In this document: positions 1 to 12,780 of the stretch, piece after piece
Numbering within the stretch: position 1 is the stretch's first letter
Layout of the letters: every line of letters begins with the position of its first letter
From: Neelides folsomi
Lineage: Eukaryota > Arthropoda > Collembola > Neelipleona > Neelidae
Length of the DNA stretch: 64,000 nt
Assembly: GCA_034687125.1 (NCBI GenBank)
Contig: JAQGBZ010000107.1
Span: 1-64,000 of the forward strand
Reading direction: 5' to 3'
Position numbers and translations under genes: made by a program
The notes under the pieces: generated by a model
The model's input: only the letters and a program-made list of their open reading frames with translations
What the model was told of the DNA's origin: nothing
Database searches by the model: none

Positions 1-189
1 TATTTTGTTTAATTTTTCTCTTAAAACACGGCATGCTGTCCTTTGACTTAAATTTAACCTTCTAGCCATTTCACGTTAGCTTGGAGGATTTTCGAAAGAA
101 GAGAAAAGTTGAATAACTTGGTAGGGTAACTTTTCTGCGAGAAGAGTTCTGACTATGCCGTCAACTTCATGATTTAATTTCTTTCCCAT
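1..189 (-). mobile_element. Decayed N-terminal part of a DNA-transposon-like transposase, cut by window edge
   Basis: Reading the minus strand from an ATG at 189 gives 62 codons to the window edge, beginning MGKKLNHEVDGIVRTLLAEK. They are broken once by an in-frame TAA at about residue 38. After the stop, the frame reads REMARRLNLSQRTACRVLRE, which has the look of the DNA-binding helix-turn-helix that opens Tc1/mariner-type transposases. The protein-like composition on both sides of the stop in one frame suggests an old copy rather than chance. The element's outer end would lie at higher coordinates, perhaps near 320-340 where the minus strand reads TACAGGGGCTGAG, but no second terminal repeat can be seen. 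The family assignment is inferred from the fold signature only. It could instead be another HTH protein. Confidence 0.4.
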
Positions 190-1852
190 TAGGAATTAAT
201 TTAATATTATGATAATTATTAAATCAAAGAATGACAAAGGATTGAATTCCAAGGCGTTTTAAAAGATATAGGCGGGAATTTAGCTCTGGGGCGGTTTGAT
301 ATTTGGGTCGTGTAAAATAATATTACTCAGCCCCTGTAGAACATAAATATTGCATCTACTATTTCGTATTTTTATGTATTTGTAGTATTTAAGTTATCTG
401 TAGTAGGTATGTTTATAATAATGTAATTTATTTAATGGGAGGTGTTATATAGGATAAATCAAGAAAAATTTAGTACTACTACATTTTAACAATATTTTAA
501 TTTAACTTTTTCTTTTGTTTTATATGCTATGTAGCCCAGTTTATAGGTTTTTCATTCTACGACACGGGTAAGCATTTTATTTACGAGTAAATAAAATGCC
601 CACCATTAAATTCCTACATAATTGAATATATTTTGGCAATTCTTTCTCGGAGTTTCTTGTTAAAGGAAGCAATTTTGGCTCATTTTCTTAAATAAGTACT
701 TTTATTTGCTAAATATGTACTAAAGAAGGAACAAAAATTCCTAACGAGGCTTAGGTTGAGAAATGCCCCAGGTTTAAATTATGCGGTGAGAAAATATCCG
801 CGTACTTGATTTGAACCGCGAGTTTATTCACAGGCTCATTTCATTCCCTCATTTACAGGCGGGAATGAATTGGACTATAAAAGGCTCCTTGTTATGTCAC
901 AATCAGTGGGGATGTCGAGAAGTCTTTTCGAGGCCAACATTTCTACAATTTTCTCTTTTGGTTGGTTTGAGAAAAAGCCGCAATGAAGGAGCGGCTTAAA
1001 TTGTTCAAGAATCATTTCCGCCCTTCACCACCCTTCATACATTTTTTATTAAATCCAAATCGCAAGAATATTCTCAAAAACATTCATATAAAACGGACGT
1101 GAGTCTATTTCTCAAAATCATACCTAATAATATTTTGAGATAAATAAATATAGCGTCGAAACTTATATTTTTGGAGAAAATGGACATACCTATAAAATAT
1201 TCCTTTCTAACAATAAGTTAACACTATATGTAGGTATAAGTTCTATTCGCTTAAATTTTAAAATACGAGCTTTAGCTTATGTATAAATGTAACACTTTTT
1301 ATACAAAAATATTCCAAAATTAAGAACGCTGTTTGAGTGAAGAGTTTTTGAACCGTATTAAAAGTAGAGCGGGTTTTGCAAAAAATAAGAATTTTTCTTA
1401 GCTATAGATATTTTAGAATATTTCAACGTCTTAAGTCTAAGCATAGGAGACACAATGGAAGGCCAAAATGGTGTCGTATTATGCATTCAGCTTTAGGTTC
1501 TCAGGTTACCATGTGTGAATGTATCCCAGGCTCATACTTTTCTTTTACGTAGAATGTACAATAATATACGAAGTGGATGCCCCTGAGGTCTTGTCCTCGC
1601 AGACCTCTTCGCATAAAGAAGGATTCATGAGGAGCTTTATTCCTCTTTGTTATGTCAAGAAACACTTCAGAGCAAATTTCGACAATTTCTCCTATCCTAG
1701 CTTTTCTCACAGAGCCAATTGTGCTTACGGACCCTTACCATTAACACTCCCAATATATACACTTCTCCAGCTTGGGAGATTCGTACTGCATTCCAAACGA
1801 TTTCTCTGTTCGAACAGGAACCTTTCCATCACTCCCCTTCAATCCTTTAGCT

Positions 1853-1869
1853 CATCCATCCATCCATCC
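1853..1869 (+). repeat. (CATC)n tetranucleotide microsatellite
   Basis: About four tandem CATC units in otherwise non-repetitive DNA. It lies in the gene-free region and has no visible coding role. Confidence 0.8.
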
Positions 1870-2961
1870 TAATTCCTCCCATTTGTTCTCGCTGAAGAAC
1901 CATGGAAAGTTTATACAAGGGACACAGCTGTAAAATTACCTTCTTGACAAGAGGGAGATGAAAGATACATTCAACGCCCCTGTCCTTTTCCAACAAAAAT
2001 ACAAATCGAGCCCTTATCTTACAATTGTATTCACATTACACACAATGAATTATTTTATAATAGACTCGTTGTAGGTACAATAGTGCAACATTTGTAGATG
2101 TAGAAGAGTGATTTAGGGAATAATTAATGGACGTTTACTGGAGTTAGCGGCGCGAATTTTAAAATAAAAGCTCTTTGAATGTTTAATTGTTTAATTGATT
2201 CCTTATTATGCATGTTGTTGGTATAAGGCGGATCGAGTTTTAACAATTGGAGGGAAAAGGACCATGCTGTCGGAATGTGAGAAAGAGTCGGTTAAATAAA
2301 TATGCATATATTCCTGCGTGTACTTTCCCTATCAGTCGAATAGTTTGGAATGATCGATGGCCTCATTTATGAGTTCCACTTGCGAAATTTAAATTTGGGC
2401 CCAAATGGACGAGAAGGCGGGCGGGTCGAGAAATGAAAGATTGTCATTAGAGAAGTTGAGAATTGGGTGGTGTTCAGTGCGATGTTCAATTTCACTACTG
2501 CGATGCGGCGACATGTTAGGAAGAGATGTGTAATGGAAATGCGGAGAGAGTGAGATTTTTATATGGGAAGTCTCAGATGGCATGGATAGTTTGGGCATGG
2601 GGATTCTTGTTGGCGTGGAAGTGAGTCGAGTTAGTGGGTGTAGATGTTCCTGTCAAGAGACCTCTCCGAATCATCTCGAGAAGATCTCCCACAAGAGCCT
2701 TCCTATGTCTTTTTTACCCTTTTGCTCCTTTCGGAGCGAAGCATCTTTGGGCTTTTGGTCAACTCCCTGCTTTCACCATTTCAGACTTTTTAGGACGCGA
2801 TGACCAAGTCGCACATATAACACCGAGCTCAACGACCCATTTCCATCTACTCACAGACTCAAACTTTTCCACTCAGGAGCAATCTTCCTCACAAATCCGT
2901 CGACTTGTCTTGGTCCGGGGAAAAAATACTCTTTTTCAAGGAATAATGAGTTTTTTATGAC

Positions 2962-2979
2962 TTGTGAATTGGAACAATG
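2962..2979 (+). repeat. Recurring 18-mer, copy 1
   Basis: The sequence TTGTGAATTGGAACAATG occurs here and again, identically, at 9486-9503. It contains AACAATG, which fits the known SOX-type binding consensus. A related string, AATTGGAACAA, is present in reverse complement near 21070. The flanks of the two copies differ, so this is not simply a duplicated longer segment. Confidence 0.6.
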
Positions 2980-3900
2980 TGGAATAAATATGGGGGAAAT
3001 CTATTAGTCTGCACAAAAATATTATTGACGAATATTTTTATCCTACTTTTATTCCAAAGTCGTTGGAGAAAAATGGGAAGTCGCGTGGTCCAAATTATTA
3101 ATTCTCTCCAATCTCTCTCGTCAGTGAAACAATATTAATTTACCTACATGTAGGGAAACTAATATGTGAAACTTGAGCTGCTGGGAAGCAATATGTCATG
3201 TCATGTCAAATTACACTGTGAAAGTAATACTACCTGGAAGGAAATGCAAAAAGCCATAATTTTTTCGTCGGAAGTGGGTAATGTACAGAACGAGTTTCAC
3301 TTCAGGGTCTTTGAAAGAATTCCTTTGAGAAAGAATTTTTCCCTTATGAATAGTTTTATACCACACCACTTTCATTTTCCTCTGAAGGAAAACATTGAGC
3401 TGGAGCTGGGTTTAAGCAAGGGGATTCTGATTCAGCCATCATGAGAGAGTTCGGGTTTCCCCAGAACTTGGACCCGGAAAGTACGAACCTAGCAGAAGCA
3501 CCAGCAGGAGAAGTCTAACTTTCATTTAATACAACCAACTTTTGAGAGAGGAATTGAGAACTCAGGGATGGGAAGATGATGTGGATCTAAGGAGATGTGT
3601 AATGTTCACCGGGCTCTTTCTCTCCTCTCGTAATGGACTTGAAATGGCCCCGAGTCCCCTTTTGATCTTCTAATGTGTCCAAAAGTGCAAGGGTCTTTAT
3701 TACTCTTAAGATCAGAGGACTCAGATGGAATGTGTTTATTACTCATTCTTTCCAATGTGTGCATTCTACCTTTAAGGCCCTCACAATAAAATTATTTTAC
3801 GTCCCATCAAATGAACTCAAATTGTATCTCAAAATATCATTTCCCATTTTTATGGACATCAAATTGCCATTATCATTAAACACGAACCTATGTTCACTCT

Positions 3901-5420
3901 TATAATAAACGAAAAGACAATAATATTTAATTTTTATATTCAAATTTTATTTCAGAGAGAAATTTTTATAATGTAATTTAAATTAAAATTCTTTTTTTAA
4001 TAATGTAATGCAATTTTAAATGAACTTTTATTGTTCTAACTTTTATTGATCATCTTATTATTAATAAATAATTCCAATTTATTTAATATAATAATGAATA
4101 ATTTAAAAGAATTTTTAGTGATTTTGTAAAGTGAAATCGATCCTGTGAAAGGAAAAAAATGGTAATGGGAGTTAATTGAAAATTGAAATCAAAGAGAGCA
4201 TCAACCCAAGTCTTTTTTCTTCCCCTCCCTCTGGATTTGATAAAAAAACATCTGTTTCCCCCATCGTGAAGAGATGCAGTGAGTTTCAATTAAAGAGTGA
4301 TTATCTTTCCCTTTCAGAACAATTTCTTCTTGGACTAATTGAATTCTTCCTCGGAAGGGAGAATCCGCAAGGGGGACGTCAACTTTTCCAACTTCCATTT
4401 CTAATAAACATAAATCCCGTGTTCCAACCCATTATCTATTGTTTTGACATTCCGCAGAAGTCGAAAGGAAATATGGGCCATAAAAATGAAAAGAAGAAGC
4501 TGAGCGGCTCGTTCTGGTTTTCTCGCACGTGCTCGAATCTAATTAGATTAGTTTAACTCTCTTAGACCATTTAATGTTTACCTTTTTAATGCACCTCTTC
4601 ATAAATACCTTAATATTTATTCCAAATATAAACCGTTTAAAAATTCCAAGAGATGCCTACGTGAATAAAACCCATCAAGATTTCACAAAATATTTAATAC
4701 CGAAGATAAAAGTTTTAATTTCTCTTTGTGAACATTGGACATGCTTACATACACTTACATAAAAGTACTGTACCCACCTATTACAATAGTATATGACTTT
4801 TTTATGTAATGTATTTTAAATGAATCAAATCACATTTCCAAGATGCCAACTCACTAACAATTAGTAAGTTCATTAATGCTTAATTGACTTGATTCCACTA
4901 CTGTAAATCTAATTTCATGAGAAAAAGTCTATGATAGACATATTGATCCAATTAATAATGGTTAATTTAGCTAATCAATGCAACAAACGTCTTTATTACA
5001 ATTCTTTCACATTAATGAATAACCTTTATGACAATCTATATTGGTCAATTATGTACATGAGTATGATAGATATGATGTAATATGATAATACCAAGGAGGT
5101 AATTCATAGATTTATAGCACTTATTGCGTGATAATTTAAAGCTTTAAATTAATAATGAACACATCAAATTGCTCCCATTTTATAAAATATCAACATTTTT
5201 GTATTCCTAAATACTCTATTTCTATGTAATACTAAGTAAGTTACTACCATCCGTATTATACATTAGTTGCTCCTACTATTTAATACATACACCAACTTCA
5301 TATTGAAAGTTTTGACTTGATCCCAATTCCAATCTCTGTGCCTACTTGTGCATTGCGATCATTGGTAAAATACATAAGTATGGACTAACATGGTTGGAGT
5401 AAAATGATACTCTAACATTA
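3901..5420. other. Gene-free, AT-rich linker
   Basis: Mostly very AT-rich (especially 3900-4130 and 4560-5400), with a short more GC-rich island around 4140-4540. No coding, RNA gene or repeat family recognised. Confidence 0.5.
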
Positions 5421-8400
5421 AGTTTGCAGAGACGCTGAAGTAGAGAGACCAGAAAGAGTCGGAGAAAGGAAGGCTCATAAGTTTCAGAGACAGGTTGGGA
5501 AATTACAGGGATTTATTTCAATTGATGGAGTCAATTACTTACAATGAACGTCGTCGTCAATTTCGTTGACGAGTAGGAAATCTTGGTCGTCGTCTTGAGG
5601 TCCTTCTCTCTGCCCAAGGGGCGAAATGCTTCGCAGGAGCGAGCAAATGAGAAAAAAGAATAGGACTGATTTATCGATACCCATCGAACCGCTGACGCTG
5701 TACACACGGAAATGACGAAAAGGTTAAAGAAGGTGGGAGCAACAGGCAGCTACTCATCACTGTCACAATTTTCTAAGCCCTTTGGTACTGGTGGTCGTTG
5801 TGAAGGTCTCATTTCAACGGAGTTTCATAAGGAACCTCATTACCAAAATCCAAAGACTAACTAAGGGCTCTTTTTCTTTGATCGTCCTTTCCCACGGTGG
5901 TTTTCTCAAGAATCCCGAGAACAATGAACCGTCTCAAGGTGAATCCTCAGTTTCCATTCAGTTTCACTTTCCCCACTTGCACTTTTCCCTCAATGTACAA
6001 TTTATTTCCTTATTTTTGTATTAGATCTACAACACGTGTTCCTGAGATGACTAATGGAATCGCTTGTGAACAAAATGATGAATAAGGTTTCTTGAAATTG
6101 TAGCACATATGTATAGGCAGACCACACCTGATTCTCCGCCTTTTCCTTTTCAATGGAGAAATTGAATGGATAAATGGGAGTCACTTTTTAAAAGGCAGAT
6201 GATGAATATTTCAGAGTTTGCGGCGGAGCTCTCGGCCTTTCCGATGGTCTTCATTCATTAGCGGAACATCAATTTTTATAAGTCTTGCTCCACTCTAAAA
6301 GAATATCTAATCTTCCTCCAAAACTTTTCCTCGTCAATCATTCCATTACATATTCCATGCAATGGAGGAAAAGCAGACAGAGACGGGTGAAATAAAAGAA
6401 ACCTCCTTGATAGATATGCATGTATGGAGAACTGGAGCTATTTACCATACGGTTCGTCAATGGAGAACTATGCGAGTAGCTTCGGCCTTTATTGGCTTCA
6501 GGTTAAAGATGGGGGATGGAATGGAAGTTGAAGGAGAAAGTTGGCCTAGTTGAGCGAGGGAAAGGGCCAGCTGTATTGAAAGACTTTCCTACTGAATTTC
6601 AAACTCCTCTCACTTGATCACGAACCAGAGAAGGAGATCACTCAAGGAAAAATAAAAAGAGCAGAGTCCATATCACTCCGTAGACCAGAGTGAGTTAGCC
6701 GATAAGATGAAGAGGATGAAGTCTAAAGTAATTCTCTAATTTTCTCCTCGCTCCCAATCTGACCCGACTGGGAGACTCTCTGACTCTTCCAGTTCCTTCC
6801 CGTCCAAACTAATCCCGATGTGTGTTCTTGCTATACTCACAAGTGTGTATATGTTGTTATTAGGAAAGGGCGGCGAGCTTAAAGTGACGATGGGCTAAGT
6901 GAAGTAAAGGAGATAACAAGTTCGAGTTACCCGGTGGAGCACCGAACGTGTTGAGGAATGTCGGAGCAAATTGGGGAACGCGTCTTGTCTCAACACTGGG
7001 ATCCGAACTACTGCGGGAAGGCGAACCGACTGCCTCCCTTTCCACCCGGCAACCCGAACCGCCTACCTTCTACACACTCCACTTCTGCTGCTCCCAAACT
7101 TTCCAAACCAGTAAGGGAGACACGATCAAAGAGTCCGTCTCAGTGTGTTTCCGTCTTCGTGATCGTGATTGCTCCAGCTTCCTATCTCTTCCACTTGGGG
7201 ATTGTCCGGTCCCTTGGAATTGAAACTTATCCTTCTCAAAGGACACCAAGCGGACGGAGGGATCGAGTATTTATATTCCCCCTATATTGTACTATAACTT
7301 AAGTATAAAAAATCCTATAGCGTAATAAAATTGCACTTTACAATGGCCCTAAATGATGAGATTGACATTCACGAACAAAGGTGAACGAACGTAGGTGTCA
7401 AATTTCGGAGGCTGTCCACATCCGCGCCAAAGGCAAAGAGACACGGGGACAAAAGAAAGAATCTTAAATTGGTTTAGCTCTCCTTTCCTCGGGGAGGACG
7501 TGGACGGTAAAGAAATGGGTTCCATGGCGGGTCTCATTCCTTATGCACGATTTCTTATACATTTCTTCTTAGGTGAAATGGGAAGAAGGGTGATGGGGTT
7601 TGGAGGAGGAGAGGAAATTACTAGAGCGTACTATCATTTCAAGCCGCCCTACGATTTTTCACTCCGCGAGACAATAAAAACGACAAATTTATTGAGCTCT
7701 TTATGGGCTTATGAGAATGGACGAAGGTTGGAAAGGAATGCGGTGAGTTGATACTTGCTGATAAGAGAAAAAAGGATAATGAGGCCGTCTTTCTCTTTTT
7801 CGCACCTTCACCTTTATAATAAGAAAGAGTTGGAAGTCCATTCGTGGACAAACACATGGGATTATAAGGGAAGTGTGTGGAAATGTAATTCCAATGATTT
7901 CATTCTGCCCCATTGACGAGATAAATCGCTTATCTTTTTTTCTCACAAATTTGCAAGGGAGGGCCATTGAAGGGGAAGGAAATGCGGAATCTATTCTCAA
8001 CGTCCTCCATATGTCCCTCAGGAGGCGGAATCTTGTCCATGTCGATGACTATCACCGCCTTCATCACAGAAGGTCTACTGTATTCCGCCTCATTCAATCG
8101 TCCCGCTCTTATTCTTATTGATTTCCTAATGGTTTTCCTCCGCTATCTCCCTCGGCTTTTACCACAACAAAATTCTGGAGCATTAAGTTTAAGTAGACGA
8201 AGATGTGGGCCATACGAGTTCACAGAGCCATTCTCCTCTTATGCTATTATAGAGTGTTTCATATCTATGTGAATTGTTGACATTCGCATAGACTTCATTC
8301 CGTAGGGAATTCCTTTATGTAGCTCATGTTTGGAAGAGGAAAAGATAGCCACCTATACAAGTTAGTATATTATAAGAGTATGATGATAAGTACCATACAT

Positions 8401-8860
8401 ACCTAATATTACACTGTTAGGATAGGGCTCTCCAGAGTCGAGTTTTTCTATCTTCCCATTAGTGACAAAGGATTTCCGGCTCATACCGCAAAAGCCCCAT
8501 CCCAGATCTTTACATACGTAATATAGCCCTCCCGATTAATTTGGTAGAGGAATCAAAAACTTTCTCCATATGATCATTCTCTCCATCCTGACTCGATAAA
8601 CAAGTCCAACTGCCATGAGAGCTCCACATCCCACCCAAATCCACTTTCATTAGAATGGCCCTATAAAATTCGCAATATCCACTTTCAATCCTCATGATTC
8701 ACCGGCCAGAACTCCCTTGAAGGGCCGATTGGAAAGAGAAAGTTGATTTGAATCTCCTTTTTATAGCATTTCTCCCCTGAATAACCAAAATGGAATGACA
8801 CACCAATTCAATTTTACGTTTATTTCATTTGTCATACACTCCGTGGGTTGGCTAATGTAA
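5421..8860. other. Gene-free, more GC-rich block
   Basis: A roughly 3.4-kb block whose base composition is clearly higher in GC than its flanks, with many GAGA/TCTC-type purine or pyrimidine runs. Several overlapping open frames (for example 6958-7302 plus and 7701-8000 minus) have no family signature and no convincing splice structure. They read as chance frames. Possible regulatory DNA, but that is inference. Confidence 0.45.
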
Positions 8861-11800
8861 ATTTAACTCTTTCTTTTTCCAAACTCCTTCACTACCTTTT
8901 CATATAATGTTCCACTTCCGAATAAATTCACTTTACGCTCCTTTAAATGTCTACTTACAAGATAAACATTTAAATTAGTCCAATATTTATCTTTCTCTGC
9001 TGACAAACAAATTAAAATTTTATTTTATTGGGTGTATTATTAAGCCTTGTTATAGTAAGAAATAATGAGTAGCTATTAAATAATGTATAGTATGTAATAT
9101 AGTACTACAAATTACTCCCATATAAATAAATATTATGCATCGACGCATCGTCGACTTTGAGAAATGAATAAAAGTTAATGGACGTATGTACACTCCTTAC
9201 GCTTACTAAATATTAATATTAAAACTGCTTTGCTTGTTCTATAAAATATTTAAAAAATTAAAATGACAAATTAGGAAAACTTTTAATGCAAATTGTTTTA
9301 CAAAACTTTCGGCTAATAATTATGCTAATGAATAAAACAGTTGCCAAACTCGTAAAGTTTTTTTGTTTACAATTGAATATTTTTGACCAGCTATTCCGGT
9401 TTTATCGCACTGTTAAGAAACAATCAAAAGGCGCTTAAAAAGATTCGAGTATTCGCATCTATTTGGGAAAAACTAGTCTACGTGTTTGTGAATTGGAACA
9501 ATGGGGGTCATAAATCATGATCAAATTATAAGCATATCACTATAGAGGACATGCATGACCTCATCAAGATTTATGCTTTCGCTCCCTCAATTCTCCATTC
9601 CCACATTTTCCTTCTTTTTGAGCCCAGACATACTATATTTACTTCTCTGCCCGCCCATTTTATAATTTTCTCATTAAATATGCCAGAGAAAGAGATTGAT
9701 TTTTGAAGGATAAATCAAGAAGATGCCCGGAGAAAAGGTTTAAATGCAAATTGCGGGTGTAAATAAGTGAACATCAATGCATAATACATGTAATTTGTAT
9801 ATATATTTACAAAAGGAGGACTTTGAAAGGTAAATGTTCAATTTACGATGGTTTTGAGTGCCTCTTTAGAGGCTGCTATTGTTGGAGTAAATGTTGGGAG
9901 GATTTTTTATCGAGGTTGGTGAGTGTGGAGACAGAATAATAATGGGGGGAAAATAGGAGTGTGTCTCTATCAAACTTTTAAATCTGAGTGATAAGCCCAT
10001 AAAATTCTATGAGAAGAGGAGGATAGCGCGAAAAAACCAGGCTTCACTTCTCAGCTAAAAGATCACATGTTATAAAAAATAGATCCAATGCTGTCTCTCA
10101 AAAATTGAGAACTTTTTTCTTTCTTTTCAACTTTTTTTAACATAAAAAAAGTTACTTTCCTCTCGACATTTATTTCTTATCGTGGTGAAATTCGTCCTAT
10201 TCTCCTTCTCATATATTTAAGTTGAAAGCAGTCCCCTTTCGGCATATTTCTTTTTAAGAGTGATGAATCTCAGTTCCAGTGAATTCATTCGCAATTTTCC
10301 CAACCTACCTGTAGTATTCAATATGCTCTCAAAGAGATACATTTTATGTATATGCCATACTTATATGGTATATTTATTTTATTGTTATTGTAAGTAAGGC
10401 TTCCTCCAGACTATCAAATACCTTTAGAATCGCCATTTGTGAAAAGGTTGAAGCCAAAGGTGGGGTTCTGAATGGTAAAATAGAAAAGAATGAACCTCGC
10501 AGATATTTATGTATAAACGGTCCTCGATTATTTTATGGATAGAAGTTCTATCTTAATTTCTTATTCTGATCAGACTGCTAGATCGAGATCTATCTGTATA
10601 TATCAGTTGTAGCCGAAGTGCGGCATATCGATTCTTGTGTCAGGATGTTGATCGGTGCTATTCTTTACATCTCCGCTTCTCTTCCTACCATTGAGATCCT
10701 CTACCTCGACATCCCTCTGAATTTATTGCCAGTAATGCGATCTCTTTGTCCTCTTCAGTTTTCTCGAGTCTCCACCTTCCCTGGCGAATCTTTTCGCGTC
10801 TTTTCTCATTGCTCCTTCGGAGGGAGAAAATGGGGGAAAATAAGGGAGGAAAACAGGTCGAGAAGAGGTCGATGAAATAATTCTTGTTCAGGAGATTCTT
10901 CTCTGCCCTGTGACAGAAAAATAATAAAGGTCGCATTCAAGTTAGCATTTAAGCTCTCCTTCCCCTCGGAAAATGATTTATCCTAAAATACAATTCATAA
11001 AAGCGGACTTTTATCACGGGCCCTTCTTCTACCACAAAACTCACACTTTCCAACTTTATCACTACGCAGAAGGCGCAGAATGGGGGCTCCAAGTTTATTT
11101 TCCATATTCATAAATTTCCGGTGGCGAACTGGAGAAGGTGCGTTATTATGCTATATAAGTACAATATGAATCTATGCTTACACTTAAACCCCAGACCTTC
11201 GGCATCTCTTTTAAGACCCTACACGAGCTAATTTATAACTGAGAAACAAGTTTCATGCATAGTTAACTCCAGCGGGATGGTGCAAATTTTTCTTCTTCAC
11301 ATTGTTTTAGTTTAGCCAAGAGAGAATTTTGGAATTCTTGGGCCTTTTCAATCTCTTCATCTCAGGTAATTTCATCTGCTCGACTCAAAAGGGAGCTCCA
11401 AAAGTTTCCTTTGACAAACACACACATGCCTTCGACGTCAAAACGCTTTCTAGTATTTTATATGAATGTTTGAGTCTTTCACCACAAGGGATAATGTGCA
11501 TTAAAAAGATAACTTTTTTACAAATTTATTTTGGACTCGACGTCTCCTCTTTTGGGACTTTTATAAAAGACCTCAAAATTTTGTTTAACTTGTTTCTCTT
11601 TTTAATGACAAAGTTTTATCACGAACGGGGGGGCGTAAGCAGAGCTTGAAGGCCCAATGTTCTCCATACTAATCTCTTTCTGGGCCACGGGGTAATTTAT
11701 CCTTAACCCTATTACTTCCCCGGTGCTCCTGATCAATTTAACCCGTTCCCGGGCTATGCTCATTGATATGCCTATGGAGAGAGTTAAGGAACTACCTAAG

Positions 11801-12780
11801 AAAGAAGGGAAATAAATGAGAGTTGATAACTCGTTAGGAGAAAGTTAAGGAAAAATAATTTATCGATGAAATGGTCCAATTCCTAATCCATGTGCCCATT
11901 TCGGTTTGACAAAGACATGGGACGACTGTTAAATATTTTAGCAAGAAAGTTAAACCTTAATGTGCCTCTACCTGCAATATTTACAGATTACCACCAACGA
12001 GACATTTTTATCGTCTCAATTGTTCTTATGTATGATGTATCATTTCTCTTCGTTTTTATTTATGAACATTTTAAATTCATTTCATAATAAATGCCCGAAT
12101 TCAAATGAACAAAGTTCTAATTATAATAATGCACAAATTAATTAAAATTTATATTTTCTTTATGTAGAATACAACAACATTAATTATTCGGATAAAAAAC
12201 ATTACCACCTAAAACTGTAATTTACTTTGTAAAAGAAACATTTACTCTCAAAATTACGTTTTAACATTTCATTTGTGCTTATTTAATACTATGTAATTTT
12301 ATCAAAATTTTAAACATGTAGATATGTGTTAAGTAAAATAAGATTAAAATTGTAATTTGGACAAAATATGACATTATATTGCATCATTGCACGGCACTAA
12401 ATAATTAAACGACTAAACTTTCCTGAATATCAAGATTTATTATTAATTACATATTTAGAATCATTAGATTCTGCATAATTGCAAATTTTGACACTAGCTT
12501 ACATCAATAACTAAATTTTAATTTCATATACATATATCTTAAACGCGAAAAAAAACAAAAACAATATCTTTAAGGATATTTACTAACTCCAATGTTGAAT
12601 TTGCAAAACATTTTAATTATAATAAAATATTTAATCCTGTCTTTTAGAATAGTGCTTAAATTTACAAATTATAAAATATATCTAACATACCTATGTATCA
12701 AATACAATATAGTTACATAATCTAAATTCTTATGCCATGAATAAATTAAAGAAAATAAACCTTTTTGATATTCTTGATGG
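8861..12780. other. Gene-free region with AT-rich ends and a mixed centre
   Basis: Positions 8861-9480 and 11,780-12,780 are extremely AT-rich. Between them lies a mixed block of about 2.3 kb that holds the second 18-mer copy. Just after that copy is TCATAAATCATGA (9508-9520), a homeodomain-site-like string. No gene recognised. Confidence 0.45.
9486..9503 (+). repeat. Recurring 18-mer, copy 2
   Basis: Identical over 18 nt to 2962-2979 (TTGTGAATTGGAACAATG), with a SOX-like AACAATG core. Six and a half kilobases separate the copies and the surrounding sequence is not shared. Confidence 0.6.

Larger units (their letters stand above)
340..3900. other. Gene-free region, mixed composition
   Basis: No gene recognised. 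Open frames of up to about 117 codons occur on both strands, but they overlap each other, lack protein family signatures and lie in more GC-rich DNA where such frames arise by chance. From about 1500 to 2960 the DNA is richer in GC, with runs of purines on one strand. It contains one copy of a recurring 18-mer (2962-2979) and a short CATC repeat (1853-1869). It is most simply read as intergenic or intronic DNA with possible regulatory content. Confidence 0.5.

Noticed and set aside
6910-6945. tRNA T-loop-like string GTTCGAGTTACCCGG
   Set aside because: No matching A box, anticodon arm or acceptor stem could be placed around it.
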